A stretch of 42,015 bases of DNA from Bradyrhizobium sp. S69 (GTDB lineage: Bacteria > Pseudomonadota > Alphaproteobacteria > Rhizobiales > Xanthobacteraceae): the NCBI RefSeq assembly GCF_009766005.1, contig NZ_LMUK01000004.1:1-42015 (forward strand), given 5' to 3'. The position numbers and the translations under genes are program-made. The notes under the pieces are model-generated. The model did not search any database. It was not told the origin of the DNA and saw only the letters and a list, made by a program, of their open reading frames with translations. Each line of letters opens with the position of its first letter. Position 1 is the stretch's first letter. Shown here piece by piece: positions 26,692 through 37,305 of the stretch.

Positions 26692-27510
26692 ATGACCCCT
26701 TCCCGCGACATCAAAGGCTTGCTCGAGATCATGGCGGCGCTGCGAACGCCGGGCACCGGCTGTCCGTGGGACCTCGAACAGGACTTTGCGAGCATCGCGC
26801 CCTACACCATCGAGGAGGCCTACGAAGTCACGGAGGCGATCGCGCGCGGCGACCTGCTCGATTTGTGCGACGAACTCGGCGACCTCTTGCTGCAGGTGGT
26901 GTTCCACGCCCGGATGGCGGAAGAACAAGGCGCGTTCGCATTCGCCGACGTGGTCGAGGCGATCACGCGCAAGATGATCCGGCGGCATCCGCATGTTTTC
27001 GCCGACCATGACGGCGTGATCACGCCAGCGCATGTCAAGGGTGCGTGGGATCGCATCAAGGCCGAAGAAAAGGCTGAACGCGCGGCGCGGCGGCCGCCGG
27101 AGGCGCAGCCAACGAGCGTAGCGTTACTCTCGGGCGTCAAGGCCGGACAACCGGCACTGAGCCGCGCGATGGAGTTGCAGCGCAAGGCTTCCAGCGTCGG
27201 CTTCGACTGGAACGATCCGCGCGAGGTGCTGCGCAAGATCCGCGAAGAGGCCGACGAGATCGAAGCGGCCCTCGATCATGGCGACGCCGATGAACTCGCC
27301 GGCGAGACCGGCGATCTCCTGTTCGCACTGGTTAATCTGGCGCGGCATGTCGGGGCCGATCCCGACCTTGCGCTGCGCGGCACCAATGCCAAGTTCGAAC
27401 GTCGCTTCGGCTATATCGAGCAGACGCTGGCAGCACAGGGGCGATCGCTCGAAAACGCTTCGCTGGCCGAGATGGATGCGCTGTGGAACGAGGCGAAAAC
27501 GAAGGAGTGA
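26692..27510 (+). CDS. mazG: Nucleoside triphosphate pyrophosphohydrolase MazG
   Basis: This 272-residue protein hydrolyses NTPs and dNTPs to monophosphates, a house-cleaning role. It contains two MazG domains in tandem. The first (about residues 5-115) has RTPGTGCPWDLEQ, EEAYE (41-45) and ELGD (61-64). The second (about 150-265) has REEADEIEAAL and ETGDLLFALVNLAR. The ExxE and ExxD metal ligands are intact in both. The ATG at 26692 is the first good start. It converges on hflX with a 40-base gap. Confidence 0.96.
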   Translation: MTPSRDIKGLLEIMAALRTPGTGCPWDLEQDFASIAPYTIEEAYEVTEAIARGDLLDLCDELGDLLLQVVFHARMAEEQGAFAFADVVEAITRKMIRRHPHVFADHDGVITPAHVKGAWDRIKAEEKAERAARRPPEAQPTSVALLSGVKAGQPALSRAMELQRKASSVGFDWNDPREVLRKIREEADEIEAALDHGDADELAGETGDLLFALVNLARHVGADPDLALRGTNAKFERRFGYIEQTLAAQGRSLENASLAEMDALWNEAKTKE

Positions 27511-27550
27511 GGGGTCGCCCCCCGCGACAACGCCACGATCATGAAGCCGC

Positions 27551-28930
27551 TTATACCGGGTGCGGCACCGCGTCGAAACGGTTGACCACGATGTCGCGCT
27601 TGGTTTCGTCGACGCGCACGGTCATGTCGAAGCGGCCGTCGTTCAGCTCCTTGTTGAGCACCTCGGCGTTGCGATGCAGCCAACTGATGCCGGCGCCATC
27701 GGAGGCGTCGATCGACAGATCCAGCGTCATCCGCGTTGCGGCGAGCCGGTCCTCGATCGCGGCGAGTAGCGCATCGACGCCCTCGCCGGTTTCCGCGGAG
27801 ACCAGGAAGCATGGCCGCTCCGGCGGCCGGCGCATTGCGATATTGCGCAGGTTCTCGCGCTCATCCGGATCGAAGCGATCGATCTTGTTCCAGACTTCAA
27901 GGATACCCTGGCTACCATTCGGATCGATGCCGAGCTGGCGCAGCACGGTGTCGACGTCGCGCTCCTGAGCCTCGGCATCCTCATGCGCGATATCGCGGAC
28001 GTGGAGGATGATATCGGCCTCCAGCACCTCTTCCAGCGTGGCGCGGAAGGCCGCCACCAGTTGGGTCGGCAGATTGGAAATGAAGCCGACGGTGTCCGAC
28101 AGCATCGCCTTGCCGCCATGCGGCAGGCTGAGTGCGCGCAAGGTCGGATCGAGCGTCGCAAACAGCATGTCGGCGGCCTGCACGTCGGCGCGGGTCAGCC
28201 GGTTGAACAGCGTGGATTTGCCGGCATTGGTGTAACCGACCAGCGCGACCACGCGATAAGGCACCCGCTGCCGGCCGGCCCGATGCAGCCGCCGCGTGGC
28301 CTGGACCTTCTTGATCTCGTTCTCCAGCCGCGTGATGCGCTCGCCGATCAGGCGCCGATCGGCCTCGATCTGGGTCTCGCCGGGACCGCCCATGAAACCG
28401 AAGCCGCCACGCTGGCGCTCCAGATGGGTCCATGATCGCACCAGGCGGCTGCGCTGATAGTTCAGATGCGCCAGTTCGACCTGCAACGTGCCTTCCCGGG
28501 TCTTGGCACGTCGGCCGAAGATTTCCAGAATCAGTCCGGTGCGGTCGAGCACCTTGGTGTTCCAGGCCTTCTCGAGATTGCGCTGCTGGATTGGCGAGAG
28601 CGCGCAATCCATCACCACGAGTTCGATGTCATGTCCGGTGATGAGGCCTGTGATCTCCTCGACCTTGCCCTTGCCGAGATAGGTCGCAGGCCTGATCTCG
28701 CTGACCGCCGCGATCAGCGCCTCCGCGATGACGAGGTCGATGGCACGCGCGAGGCCGACGGCCTCCTCGAGCCGCGCCTCCGACCCGCGCATGGCATGAC
28801 TCTCCGTTTGCGCCTCGGGATCACCGCGGCGCATCCGCAAATAAGGGCCGATGACGATCACCCGCCCGGTCGCTTTACCCCCCGCCGACCGCGGACGGTC
28901 GGCATTCCCCTCAAGATTTCGGGGTTCCAA
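27551..28930 (-). CDS. hflX: GTPase HflX
   Basis: This 459-residue ribosome-associated GTPase is known in the family to split or rescue stalled ribosomes under stress. The N-terminal HflX domain contains ARAIDL, YLGKGKVEE and DCALSPIQQRNLE. The FGGPGE-type linker appears as GFMGGPGETQIE. G1 is GYTNAGKST (232-240), with a DTVGF-type G3 (SDTVGFISNLP) and NKID-type G4 (VWNKIDRF). The start is taken as TTG at 28930, since RVIVIGPYL just after it belongs to the conserved domain; this start is not certain. It begins 11 bases after hfq on the same strand, the usual hfq-hflX pair. Confidence 0.95.
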   Translation of the reverse strand: MEPRNLEGNADRPRSAGGKATGRVIVIGPYLRMRRGDPEAQTESHAMRGSEARLEEAVGLARAIDLVIAEALIAAVSEIRPATYLGKGKVEEITGLITGHDIELVVMDCALSPIQQRNLEKAWNTKVLDRTGLILEIFGRRAKTREGTLQVELAHLNYQRSRLVRSWTHLERQRGGFGFMGGPGETQIEADRRLIGERITRLENEIKKVQATRRLHRAGRQRVPYRVVALVGYTNAGKSTLFNRLTRADVQAADMLFATLDPTLRALSLPHGGKAMLSDTVGFISNLPTQLVAAFRATLEEVLEADIILHVRDIAHEDAEAQERDVDTVLRQLGIDPNGSQGILEVWNKIDRFDPDERENLRNIAMRRPPERPCFLVSAETGEGVDALLAAIEDRLAATRMTLDLSIDASDGAGISWLHRNAEVLNKELNDGRFDMTVRVDETKRDIVVNRFDAVPHPV

Positions 28931-28941
28931 TCAGATCACTT

Positions 28942-29190
28942 TCAAGCCGGAGCATCCTCGCCGCCTTCGAACAACTGGATCGGCGCGCCCGGCATGATGG
29001 TCGAGATCGCGTGCTTGTATACAAGCTGCGAATGACCGTCGCGCCGAAGCAGCAGGCAGAAATTGTCGAACCAGGTGACAATGCCCTGCAGCTTTACGCC
29101 ATTGACCAGAAAGATCGTCAGCGGTGTCTTGGTTTTACGAACGTGATTTAAGAAGGTGTCTTGTAGGTTTTGTGCGCGGTCTGCCGCCAT
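28942..29190 (-). CDS. hfq: RNA chaperone Hfq
   Basis: This 82-residue Sm-like protein forms a hexamer that pairs small RNAs with mRNAs; in rhizobia it also affects nitrogen-fixation control. The Sm1 motif ([18 protein letters not shown]) and the Sm2 motif VYKHAIS are intact. The N-terminal residues [18 protein letters not shown] match the family, with the alphaproteobacterial form of the first helix. The short acidic tail (GGEDAPA) is typical. It lies downstream of ntrX on the same strand and upstream of hflX. Confidence 0.98.
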   Translation of the reverse strand: MAADRAQNLQDTFLNHVRKTKTPLTIFLVNGVKLQGIVTWFDNFCLLLRRDGHSQLVYKHAISTIMPGAPIQLFEGGEDAPA

Positions 29191-29439
29191 TGTTTTTGTC
29201 CCGTTCTTTTTATTTTATTGAACCGGTTGCTGCTCTCTGATGGAGCGTCCCCCGGTTGCCGGCTTCCCCTGAGATCCCCCTCCGGGGGGCGCGGCGGCAT
29301 GATTAGAAGGCAGGCGCGGTTTTTAGGCAAGCCAGTTCACGTGTGACTACCACCGCCGAAATGGGCAATTCCCGGGAAAAGTCCGGAAAATGTCCCAATT
29401 TCTCAAGCAAATGCATGGATGCGCGATCCCGGGTGGCGT
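29191..29439 (-). promoter_or_regulatory. ntrX-hfq intergenic region, probable hfq promoter
   Basis: These 249 bases separate ntrX from hfq. A C-rich/G-rich hairpin (CCCCC-TCC-GGGGG near 29277-29289) and an AT-rich tract just before hfq are visible. No clear terminator with a T run follows ntrX. I cannot place -35 and -10 boxes confidently. Confidence 0.35.
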
Positions 29440-30810
29440 TTAGCCGACGCCCAGGGCCTTGAGCTTGCGATGCAGCGCCGAACGCTCCATGCCGACAAAT
29501 TCCGCCGTGCGAGAGATATTCCCGGAAAAGCGGCTGATCTGGGCAATCAGATAATCGCGTTCGAACACTTCGCGGGCCTCACGTAGCGGCAACCCCATGA
29601 TGTGTTCGCCGTTGTTGCTGGTCGGCATCGCCGGCACCATCGAACCCACGTCCTGCGGCAGCATGTCCGCGGTGATGATGACCTCCGGACCGCCGCCCGC
29701 CAGGATCATGACGCGCTCGACATTGTTGCGAAGCTGCCGGACGTTTCCGGGCCAGACGTGGGACTGCAGCACCGCCATGGCGTCCTGTCCGATCTGGCGC
29801 TTCGGCAAGCCGGTCGCGACCGAGATCTGGTCCATGAAATAATCGATCAGTTCCGGAATGTCCTCGCGGCGTTCCGACAGCGGCGGCACCCGGATCGGCA
29901 CCACGGAGAGCCGGTGATAGAGGTCCTCGCGGAACCGTCCTTCGGCGATCTCCTCTTCCAGGTTGCGCGCGGTGGAGGAAATAATGCGAACATCGACATT
30001 GACCTTGGCGGTGCCGCCGGAACGCTGGAATGTCTGATCGACCAGCACCCGCAGGATCTTGTTCTGGGTTTCGCGCGGCATGTCGCCGATTTCATCGATG
30101 AACAGCGTCCCGCCATGGGCTTCTTCCAGCGCGCCCGCCTTGCGCTGCTGTTCGCCATTGGACTGCTCGATGCCGAACAGTTCGACTTCCATGCGCTCCG
30201 GCGTGATCGCCGCGGCGTTGATCACGACAAACGGGCCTTCGGCGCGGCTCGAAGCATTGTGCAGCGTGCGCGCCGCCAGTTCCTTGCCCGAGCCGGAGGG
30301 GCCGACGATCAGGATGCGGCTGTTGGCCTTGGCGGCGCGTTCGATGGTCTGGCGTAACTGGTTCATGCAGGCCGAGCGTCCGGTCAACACGCTCGCCGCC
30401 GGTGCCAATTGCTTGAGTTCCTTGACCTCGCGCTTCAGCCGCGACGTCTCCAGCGCCCGGGTCGCCACCAGGATCAGCCGATCGGCCTTGAACGGCTTTT
30501 CGATGAAGTCATAAGCGCCGCGCTTGATCGCCGCGACCGCAGTCTCGATATTGCCGTGGCCGGAGATCATCACGACCGGCACGTCGGCGTGGTCTTTCTT
30601 GATCTGCTCCAGCAATTGCAACCCGTCGAGCTTGCTGCCCTGCAGCCAGATATCGAGAAACACCAGCTGCGGCCGGCGATTGGCGATTTCCGTCAGCGCC
30701 GAATCGCTGTCCCGCGCGGTCCGGGTCGAGAATCCCTCGTCGTCGAGAATGCCGGCGACCAGATCTCGAATATCTGCTTCGTCGTCAACAATGAGAATGT
30801 CATTCGCCAT
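29440..30810 (-). CDS. ntrX: Response regulator NtrX, lacking the GAFTGA loop
   Basis: This 456-residue regulator is the partner of NtrY in control of nitrogen and redox genes. The receiver domain has phosphorylation site D53 (VFLDIWL). The AAA+ domain has Walker A GPSGSGKE (170-177) and Walker B GGTLFIDEIGD. A Fis-type helix-turn-helix ends the protein (SRTAEFVGMERSALHRKL). The sigma-54-contacting GAFTGA motif is replaced by IEQSNGEQQR (about 214-223), so it is unlikely to drive sigma-54 promoters directly. This fits alphaproteobacterial NtrX proteins as I know them. It follows ntrY by 17 bases. Confidence 0.96.
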   Translation of the reverse strand: MANDILIVDDEADIRDLVAGILDDEGFSTRTARDSDSALTEIANRRPQLVFLDIWLQGSKLDGLQLLEQIKKDHADVPVVMISGHGNIETAVAAIKRGAYDFIEKPFKADRLILVATRALETSRLKREVKELKQLAPAASVLTGRSACMNQLRQTIERAAKANSRILIVGPSGSGKELAARTLHNASSRAEGPFVVINAAAITPERMEVELFGIEQSNGEQQRKAGALEEAHGGTLFIDEIGDMPRETQNKILRVLVDQTFQRSGGTAKVNVDVRIISSTARNLEEEIAEGRFREDLYHRLSVVPIRVPPLSERREDIPELIDYFMDQISVATGLPKRQIGQDAMAVLQSHVWPGNVRQLRNNVERVMILAGGGPEVIITADMLPQDVGSMVPAMPTSNNGEHIMGLPLREAREVFERDYLIAQISRFSGNISRTAEFVGMERSALHRKLKALGVG

Positions 30811-30827
30811 GGATCACGCCTGTCTTG

Positions 30828-33233
30828 TCAATTGCCTGTTGCGGCTTTGATTTTTGCTTGGTTATTGGTCGCTTCAACCGGTTCAACGGTTCCCGATTCC
30901 GGCGGTTTTGTTTCGGCCGCCGGGCCTTTGGTATCGACGGTCGGTACTTTCGCTTGGGTCTCGCTTGCCTCGGCTCTGTTCGGTCCAGACTGGTTCAGTT
31001 CGGGCTTGTTCACCTCATCCTTGGCCGCCTCGCCCGAGACCGCAAATCGCAACCGCATCCATGCCCCGCGTTGGCCGGGCCGGAAATCGGATGCGTCCTT
31101 GAGTTCGATTCGGCCACCATGGTCCTCCAGAACGCGACCGACGATGGCGAGACCAAGGCCGGTGCCCTTCTCGCGCGTGGTGACATAGGGTTCGAGCAAA
31201 CGCGCCCGGCTGACCTTGGGCAGGCCGATGCCGTTATCGATGACGTCGATCACGATGTCTTCGTTGTCGCGCGCGGCGATGACATCAATACGACCCTTGC
31301 CGAGTTCATCCGGAGGGACGGCCTCGATCGCCTCGGTCGCGTTCTTGATGATATTGGTCAGCGCCTGCGAGATCAGCCGCCGATCGAACTGCGCCCGCAG
31401 CGGATCTTGCTTGATTTCGGCTTCGATATCGACGTCGGGATGCCCGACCCGCATCAGGAACACCGCCTGCCGCACGGTGTCGGAGACGTCCTCGCCTTCC
31501 ATGACCGGCTTCGGCATCCGTGCGAAGCGGGAAAATTCGTCGACCATCCGCCTGATGTCGTCGACCTGGCGCACGATGGTGTCGGTGCATTGCTCGAAGA
31601 TCGCCTTGTCTTCGGTAATGACTTTGCCGAACTTGCGGCGAATGCGCTCGGCCGAGAGCTGGATCGGCGTCAATGGATTCTTGATTTCATGGGCGATGCG
31701 GCGGGCCACGTCGCCCCACGCCGAAGTCCGCTGCGCCGAGACCAGTTCGGTGATGTCATCGAGCGTGATGATGAAGCTGTCGCGCGCCTGGCTCGTCGAC
31801 TCGGCGCTGACCCGAACCGACAGATTGCGCTCGTGGCCTTCGCGGTTGATGGTGATCTGGCCCTGAACCAGCCGCTGGTTGCCCTCGCGCGCCGACTGCA
31901 TCATATCGTCGAGTTCGGGCAGCACCTCCGATAGCGGATGACCCAGCGTCTCGGATTCAGCGTGGCCGATCAGTTTTTCGGCGGAACGGTTCATGATGCC
32001 GACGCTGCCGGAGGCATCGACACCAATGATGCCGGCGCTGGCTGACGACAGCACGGCCTCGATGAACCGGCGGCGGCTGTCGATCAGATCGCTGGCGCTG
32101 ACCAGTTCGTCGCGCTGGGTGCGTAATTCCTGCGTCATCTTGTTGAAGGTCTCGCCGAGTTGGGCGAGATCGCCTTCCGATTTGTGCACGGGCACCTGTA
32201 CGTCGAGATTGCCGGTCGAGACCATATTGGCGGCGCTCATCAGCCGCTTGATCGGCGACACCAGCCAATTGGAGAAATTCAAGCCGATCAGCACCGAGGC
32301 CATCAGGATGGTCAGCGCGATCACCGCGAAAATCAGCGCGAAATTGGCCTGCAGACCTAGCCGGCGCGATTCCATCTCGGCATATTCGGCGACGCTGGCT
32401 TCGGTTTGCCGCAGCTGCGCGACCACGCGGGGATCCAGCAGCCGAGCCACGTAAAGGAATGTATTGTCAAACGCCCGCAGCCGGATCACCGCCGCCACGT
32501 AGTTTTCGGGGAACACCGAAATCTCAGGCTCGTTCTCATTGACGTTGCTGAGGAACTCGGCGGGCGGCGGCTTGAAGTTGAGCTGAACGCCGGTTTCCGC
32601 CTTCACCAGGGGCGTGGCATCCTTGTCGATCAGCATTGCGACCGGGAGATTGCGCGCGGCAGCACTCGCGGTCAAAAGCTCCTGGAACGTGCCGCGGTCC
32701 TGGTCGTAGAGCGGCCGGGCACGCGCGATGTCGTTGGCCATTCCCTGAATGTCACCATGGATGAGCTGCGCATGCTCATTGGTGTAAGCCCTGGCAATGC
32801 TCAGCGAGTTCTGAATGACCTCGCGGGTCGGACCTGAAAATAGTCGCTCGAACCCACGATCGATGGTCAAGTTGGCGATGATCGCGACCAGGACCGCCGG
32901 CAACACGGCGATCACGGAGAAAAGGCCGACGACCTGGAAATGCAGCCGCGCCGCCGCCCGACCGCGGCGGCGGTCCTGGAGCATCTGCCATATCTCGCGG
33001 ATGATGAAGCCGATCAGCACCAGGATGGTGGCGCCGTTGATCAGCATGAAGGTGACAGCAACGTCGCGGGTCGGCGCGACCCGGGTCACGCCGGTCAGCA
33101 CCACGAAGGTCAGGAAGGCCGACAGCAGCGCCAGGCCGACGGCAAACGGCGCCAGCCACCTCCGCAAGAGACCCCTCTTGGATTCGGCAAGCGTCGGATC
33201 GAACGGTGGGGTCGAAGGGTCTGCGCTGGTCAT
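30828..33233 (-). CDS. ntrY: Sensor histidine kinase NtrY
   Basis: This 801-residue inner-membrane kinase is the partner of NtrX. Hydrophobic segments lie near residues 26-50, 58-82, 100-122 and 296-320. A periplasmic sensing region of about 170 residues is followed by a HAMP region (about 320-375), a PAS domain (about 385-495), the phospho-acceptor H515 in RRIAHEIKNP, and an ATPase domain ending near 745 (DNGIGLP, GTGLGLAIV). A hydrophilic Glu/Pro/Lys-rich tail of about 50 residues follows. It lies 169 bases after ntrC, so ntrYX may have its own promoter. Confidence 0.96.
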   Translation of the reverse strand: MTSADPSTPPFDPTLAESKRGLLRRWLAPFAVGLALLSAFLTFVVLTGVTRVAPTRDVAVTFMLINGATILVLIGFIIREIWQMLQDRRRGRAAARLHFQVVGLFSVIAVLPAVLVAIIANLTIDRGFERLFSGPTREVIQNSLSIARAYTNEHAQLIHGDIQGMANDIARARPLYDQDRGTFQELLTASAAARNLPVAMLIDKDATPLVKAETGVQLNFKPPPAEFLSNVNENEPEISVFPENYVAAVIRLRAFDNTFLYVARLLDPRVVAQLRQTEASVAEYAEMESRRLGLQANFALIFAVIALTILMASVLIGLNFSNWLVSPIKRLMSAANMVSTGNLDVQVPVHKSEGDLAQLGETFNKMTQELRTQRDELVSASDLIDSRRRFIEAVLSSASAGIIGVDASGSVGIMNRSAEKLIGHAESETLGHPLSEVLPELDDMMQSAREGNQRLVQGQITINREGHERNLSVRVSAESTSQARDSFIITLDDITELVSAQRTSAWGDVARRIAHEIKNPLTPIQLSAERIRRKFGKVITEDKAIFEQCTDTIVRQVDDIRRMVDEFSRFARMPKPVMEGEDVSDTVRQAVFLMRVGHPDVDIEAEIKQDPLRAQFDRRLISQALTNIIKNATEAIEAVPPDELGKGRIDVIAARDNEDIVIDVIDNGIGLPKVSRARLLEPYVTTREKGTGLGLAIVGRVLEDHGGRIELKDASDFRPGQRGAWMRLRFAVSGEAAKDEVNKPELNQSGPNRAEASETQAKVPTVDTKGPAAETKPPESGTVEPVEATNNQAKIKAATGN

Positions 33234-33307
33234 TCCGGCAATGGGGCTGAAGGCCGTCTGGTCGCCGGAGTTGTCCAGCGACAGACTGATGCATTCATAT
33301 CACAATG

Positions 33308-33324
33308 TTGCCGAATTGCGACAA
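33308..33324. promoter_or_regulatory. Imperfect palindrome in the ntrC-ntrY gap
   Basis: TTGCCGAATTGCGACAA is a 17-base imperfect palindrome in the 169-base gap upstream of ntrY, within a locally AT-richer stretch. It could be an operator near the ntrY promoter; no known consensus is matched. Confidence 0.3.
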
Positions 33325-33402
33325 TTCCGCGGCGTGCCCCTCCGAGAAAAGCGACGTTCCCCGTGGTTTTACTGCCTCATTGCGGGAGGTTACGCCGTCT
33401 CG

Positions 33403-34845
33403 CTAGCCCCCGCTCCGGTACACCTGAATATCCAGATCTCGGATCTTCTTGCGCAGCGTGTTGCGGTTGAGGCCCAAAAGATCGGCGGCGCGGATCTGAT
33501 TGCCCCGGGTGGCGGCCAGCGCCGCCGTCAGCAGCGGCACTTCGATCTCCTTGAGGATCCGGTGATAGAGGCCGGGCGGCGGCACGCCATTGGGAAATCC
33601 GGAGAAGTGCGACGACAGATAGGCCTCGACCGCGCCGCCGAGATTGTCGACGCCGAGGGAAACACTGCCGCCCGAGTTCACGGCAGGCGGTGCCAATTCG
33701 CCGTCGATCACCGAACCCGTGATCACGTCCTGCGGATATAAGGCCGCCAGCCGGCGCGCCAGGTTCTCCAGTTCGCGGACGTTGCCCGGCCAGCGATGCT
33801 GCTTCATCCGTTCCAGCGCCAGCGCATCGAGCTTCTTCGGCGGCAGGCCGTCCTTTTCGGCCAGCGCGAAAAAATGCCGGATCAGGTCGGGCAAGTCCTC
33901 GATCCGCTCGCGCAACGGCGGAAGCCGCAGCGGCACCACGTTGAGGCGGAAGAACAGATCCTCGCGGAACAGGCCCTGTTGAATCAGGATCCGCAGATCC
34001 TTGTTGCTCGCCGCCACGATCCGCACGTCGGTCTTGATCGGCGTGCGACCGCCAACGGTGGTGTATTCGCCCTGCTGCAGCACGCGCAGCAGGCGGGTCT
34101 GCGCCTCCATCGGCATGTCGCCGATTTCGTCGAGGAACAGCGTGCCCCCTTCGGCCTGTTCGAACCGTCCGGAAGCCCTCGTGTTGGCGCCGGTGAACGC
34201 GCCGCGTTCATGGCCGAACAATTCCGATTCAATCAGGTCACGCGGGATCGCCGCCATGTTGACGGCGACGAACGGACCGTTGCGACGCTTGCCGTAATCG
34301 TGCAGCGCGCGCGCGACCAGTTCCTTGCCGGTGCCGGATTCCCCTGAAATCATCACCGTAAGGTCGGTCTGCATCAGGCGCGCGAGCACCCGATAGATTT
34401 CCTGCATCGCCGGCGAACGGCCGACCAACGGGATGGAATCGAACTCGGCTTCATCGGCGGGGTTGGCGATACGTTCCTTCGGCTCCGCCAGTGCGCGGCC
34501 GACGATGGCGATCAGTTCCTTGAGGTCGAACGGCTTGGGCAGATATTCATAGGCGCCGCGCTCGGACGCACGGATCGCGGTCATGAAGGTGTTCTGCGCA
34601 CTCATCACGATAACCGGCAGATTCGGCCGCATCTTCTTGATCCGCGGCAACAGATCGAATGCATTCTCGTCCGGCATCACGACGTCGGTGATGACGAGAT
34701 CGCCCTCGCCCTGGCTGACCCAGCGCCACAAGGTCGCGGCGTTCCCGGTTAGCCGCACCTCATATCCGGCACGCGAGAGCGCCTGATTGAGCACGGTACG
34801 GATGGCGGTGTCGTCATCGGCGACAAGTATGCTACCTGCGGGCAT
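33403..34845 (-). CDS. ntrC: Nitrogen regulation response regulator NtrC
   Basis: This 480-residue sigma-54-dependent activator switches on nitrogen-scavenging genes when phosphorylated by NtrB. The receiver has D54 ([10 protein letters not shown]). The AAA+ domain has Walker A GESGTGKE (168-175), an intact GAFTGA loop (215-220) and [11 protein letters not shown]. The C-terminal Fis-type domain reads [20 protein letters not shown]. All key residues are present, in contrast with NtrX. It starts nine bases after ntrB on the same strand. Confidence 0.97.
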   Translation of the reverse strand: MPAGSILVADDDTAIRTVLNQALSRAGYEVRLTGNAATLWRWVSQGEGDLVITDVVMPDENAFDLLPRIKKMRPNLPVIVMSAQNTFMTAIRASERGAYEYLPKPFDLKELIAIVGRALAEPKERIANPADEAEFDSIPLVGRSPAMQEIYRVLARLMQTDLTVMISGESGTGKELVARALHDYGKRRNGPFVAVNMAAIPRDLIESELFGHERGAFTGANTRASGRFEQAEGGTLFLDEIGDMPMEAQTRLLRVLQQGEYTTVGGRTPIKTDVRIVAASNKDLRILIQQGLFREDLFFRLNVVPLRLPPLRERIEDLPDLIRHFFALAEKDGLPPKKLDALALERMKQHRWPGNVRELENLARRLAALYPQDVITGSVIDGELAPPAVNSGGSVSLGVDNLGGAVEAYLSSHFSGFPNGVPPPGLYHRILKEIEVPLLTAALAATRGNQIRAADLLGLNRNTLRKKIRDLDIQVYRSGG

Positions 34846-34854
34846 TGTTAATCC

Positions 34855-36018
34855 TCATCTTGAGTCCTGTGACGTACCCGAAACGTCATCGCGGTTGCTT
34901 TGATCGAAATGTTTCGCGCTGTTGAACATCGGCAGCAGCACCCGGAAAGTGGTCTTCCGCGGCTGCGATTCGCACTCGATGATGCCGCCATGGTCGCCGA
35001 CGATCTTGGCCACCAGCGCCAAGCCAAGCCCGCTGCCGGTTTGTTTGGTGGTGACGAACGGATCGAACAGATTTGGCAAGAGGTCCTCGGGTACGCCCGG
35101 CCCGTTATCCTTGACGCAGAACTCGAGCGGCAATGACACGCGGGATTTCTTGCCCGGCACCGAAAGCCTAACGCCCGGACGAAACGCCGTGGTGAGCTGG
35201 ATTTCCGCGTCAGAGCCGAGATCGGCGACGGCTTCGGCGGCGTTCTTCACCAGATTGAGAAATACCTGGATCAACTGGTCCTGATTGGCCAGCACCGGCG
35301 GCAGCGACGGATCATATTCCTCGACGAAGCGAATATTGCGGGCGAAACCGGATTGCGCCAGCCGCTTGACGTGATCGAGCACGGAATGAATGTTGACGGG
35401 ACCGCGCGCCACCGGCCGGTCGTCACCGAACACTTCCATGCGGTCGACCAGCGTGACGATGCGGTCCGCTTCATCGCAGATCAGTCGCGTCAGCATGCGG
35501 TCTTCGGACGAGGCCGCCTGCTCCAGCAATTGCGCCGCGCCGCGGATACCGGACAGCGGGTTCTTGATTTCGTGCGCCAGCATCGCCGCCAGCGCGATCA
35601 CCGAACGCGCGGCACTTCGGTGCGTCAATTGCCGGTCCATCTTGTCGGCGATGGTGCGCTCCTGCAGCATCACGACGATATGGCCGGGCCGTTCGGTCAG
35701 CGGCGCGACGTGCAGATCCACCTGGCGGTCGCCACCGATCCGCGGTGTGCCCAGATCGACCTTGTATTCATTGACCGGCGAGCCGCTGGCGCGGACCTGC
35801 TCGATCAGGGCCAGCAACGGGCTGCCGAACGGCACCAGTTCCTTCAGCGACTGGCGCCGCAGGAATTGCGTCGAAATCTCGAAGAAGGATTCCGCCGCCA
35901 TGTTGGCGTCGACGATCTTGCCATCGGGCCCGACCAGCAACACCGGATTGGGAAGCGCGTTGAGGATGGCCTCGCCATCGGACGGCGCTGGCCGGAGATG
36001 TTCCACGGCTCTCGTCAT
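34855..36018 (-). CDS. ntrB: Nitrogen regulation histidine kinase NtrB
   Basis: This 387-residue soluble kinase/phosphatase controls NtrC under the direction of PII proteins. An N-terminal PAS domain ([19 protein letters not shown]) is followed by the phospho-acceptor H149 in [12 protein letters not shown] and the ATPase domain with [10 protein letters not shown] and [10 protein letters not shown] choose the ATG at 36018, which overlaps the dusB stop as ATGA, over the upstream ATG at 36033. The dusB-ntrB-ntrC order is conserved in proteobacteria. Confidence 0.96.
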   Translation of the reverse strand: MTRAVEHLRPAPSDGEAILNALPNPVLLVGPDGKIVDANMAAESFFEISTQFLRRQSLKELVPFGSPLLALIEQVRASGSPVNEYKVDLGTPRIGGDRQVDLHVAPLTERPGHIVVMLQERTIADKMDRQLTHRSAARSVIALAAMLAHEIKNPLSGIRGAAQLLEQAASSEDRMLTRLICDEADRIVTLVDRMEVFGDDRPVARGPVNIHSVLDHVKRLAQSGFARNIRFVEEYDPSLPPVLANQDQLIQVFLNLVKNAAEAVADLGSDAEIQLTTAFRPGVRLSVPGKKSRVSLPLEFCVKDNGPGVPEDLLPNLFDPFVTTKQTGSGLGLALVAKIVGDHGGIIECESQPRKTTFRVLLPMFNSAKHFDQSNRDDVSGTSQDSR

Positions 36019-37049
36019 GCAGCTGCGCTCCATGCAAAGTCGTCGAATGCATCTTGCAGCGCGCGATGCACGCCGGCGGGATCACTTGATGTCAGAATCT
36101 TCTGCCGCCAGGCCTTGATCGTCGCGGCCGGCGCCCGGCTGCACTGGGAGGCTGCGTCCAGCGCCCAACCGAGATGTTTGCGCGCGTGGCGCAGACCGAT
36201 ACGCAGACCATAATGGCCACAGATTTCATCATAGAGCGCGCGGATGTAGCCGAGTTGTTGCGCCAGCGACGGCGCGGATTCGGCGGCTCCGCCCTGAAGA
36301 CGACGGCCGATCTGGCCCGGCAGCCAGGGCTGGCCCTGCGCGCCGCGGCCGACCATCACGGCATCGGCGCCGGACATTTCGAGCGCGGTGACGGCTTTTT
36401 CGAACGAGGTGATGTCGCCGTTGACGACCAGCGGAACCGCAACCGCATCCTTGACGGCGCGCACCGCGCTCCAATCGGCTTCGCCCTTGTAGAACTGGCA
36501 GCGCGTGCGGCCATGCACCGAGATCATCTGTACGCCGGCTGATTCGGCGCGGCGCGCCAATTCGGGCGCATTGAGCGAGCGATCGTCCCAGCCGAGCCGC
36601 ATCTTCAGCGTCACCGGAATTTTGACCGCCGATACCGTGGCCTCGATCAAGGTCAGGGCATGATCGAGATCGCGCATCAGGGCCGACCCGGATTGGCCCC
36701 CCGTTACATGGCGCGCCGGACAGCCCATATTGATGTCGATGATGTCGGCGCCCGCGGCTTCCGCGATCCGTGCGCCCTCCGCCATCCAATCCGCCTCGCA
36801 GCCCGCGAGCTGCACAACATGTGGGCCGACCCCGGTCGCCTCGCAGCGTAACCGCGACATCGGGCGGCCATTGACGAGATCGTTGCTGGCGGTCATCTCG
36901 GACACGACAAGTCCGGCTCCGAGCGTTGCACACAGACGTCGAAACGGGGCATCGGTGATGCCCGACATCGGCGCCAGGAAGACCGAATTGGAGACTGTAA
37001 TACCGCCTATTTTCAAAGGCTTAAGGCACGACGATGGCGAGCCGGTCAC
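36015..37049 (-). CDS. dusB: tRNA dihydrouridine synthase (DusB family)
   Basis: This 344-residue FMN enzyme reduces uridines in the tRNA D-loop. It has the TIM-barrel start [13 protein letters not shown], the catalytic cysteine in [14 protein letters not shown], the KMRLGWDD strand, [12 protein letters not shown] and the FMN-phosphate loop [12 protein letters not shown] followed by [17 protein letters not shown]. The start at 37049 is GTG, with only a weak ribosome site. It is the first gene of the dusB-ntrBC operon. In rhizobia this gene was once called nifR3, after its link to nitrogen regulation. Confidence 0.96.
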   Translation of the reverse strand: MTGSPSSCLKPLKIGGITVSNSVFLAPMSGITDAPFRRLCATLGAGLVVSEMTASNDLVNGRPMSRLRCEATGVGPHVVQLAGCEADWMAEGARIAEAAGADIIDINMGCPARHVTGGQSGSALMRDLDHALTLIEATVSAVKIPVTLKMRLGWDDRSLNAPELARRAESAGVQMISVHGRTRCQFYKGEADWSAVRAVKDAVAVPLVVNGDITSFEKAVTALEMSGADAVMVGRGAQGQPWLPGQIGRRLQGGAAESAPSLAQQLGYIRALYDEICGHYGLRIGLRHARKHLGWALDAASQCSRAPAATIKAWRQKILTSSDPAGVHRALQDAFDDFAWSAAA

Positions 37050-37305
37050 GGGTGTCTCGTTTTTCCGCCTGCCGCATCATTGCGACGGCTGCTGCACATT
37101 CTGCGCTCAAACCTTGGGCAGTCAAGCTTCATGCCTACACTTTAGACAGTTCTATCAAATGTGCAAGTGCACTGCAGCAAAAACAAGTTTTCCCACAGCT
37201 ATTGGGAATCGCTCTGTTTTTGGGCCGCTGGCATGATAAGGGCTGTGCGCCGGCCAAGCCGATCCGCCCCGAAAACAACCTTGAATTGCCTTTCATTGAG
37301 TCACC

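Noticed and set aside
29148..29330. 60-residue minus-strand frame upstream of and overlapping the start of hfq
   Set aside because: It is in another frame from hfq, has no recognisable features, and covers the probable promoter.
30828..30990. NtrY C-terminal tail as a frameshifted or fused gene
   Set aside because: The tail is low-complexity and hydrophilic, continues smoothly from the ATPase domain, and ends 17 bases before ntrX as expected.
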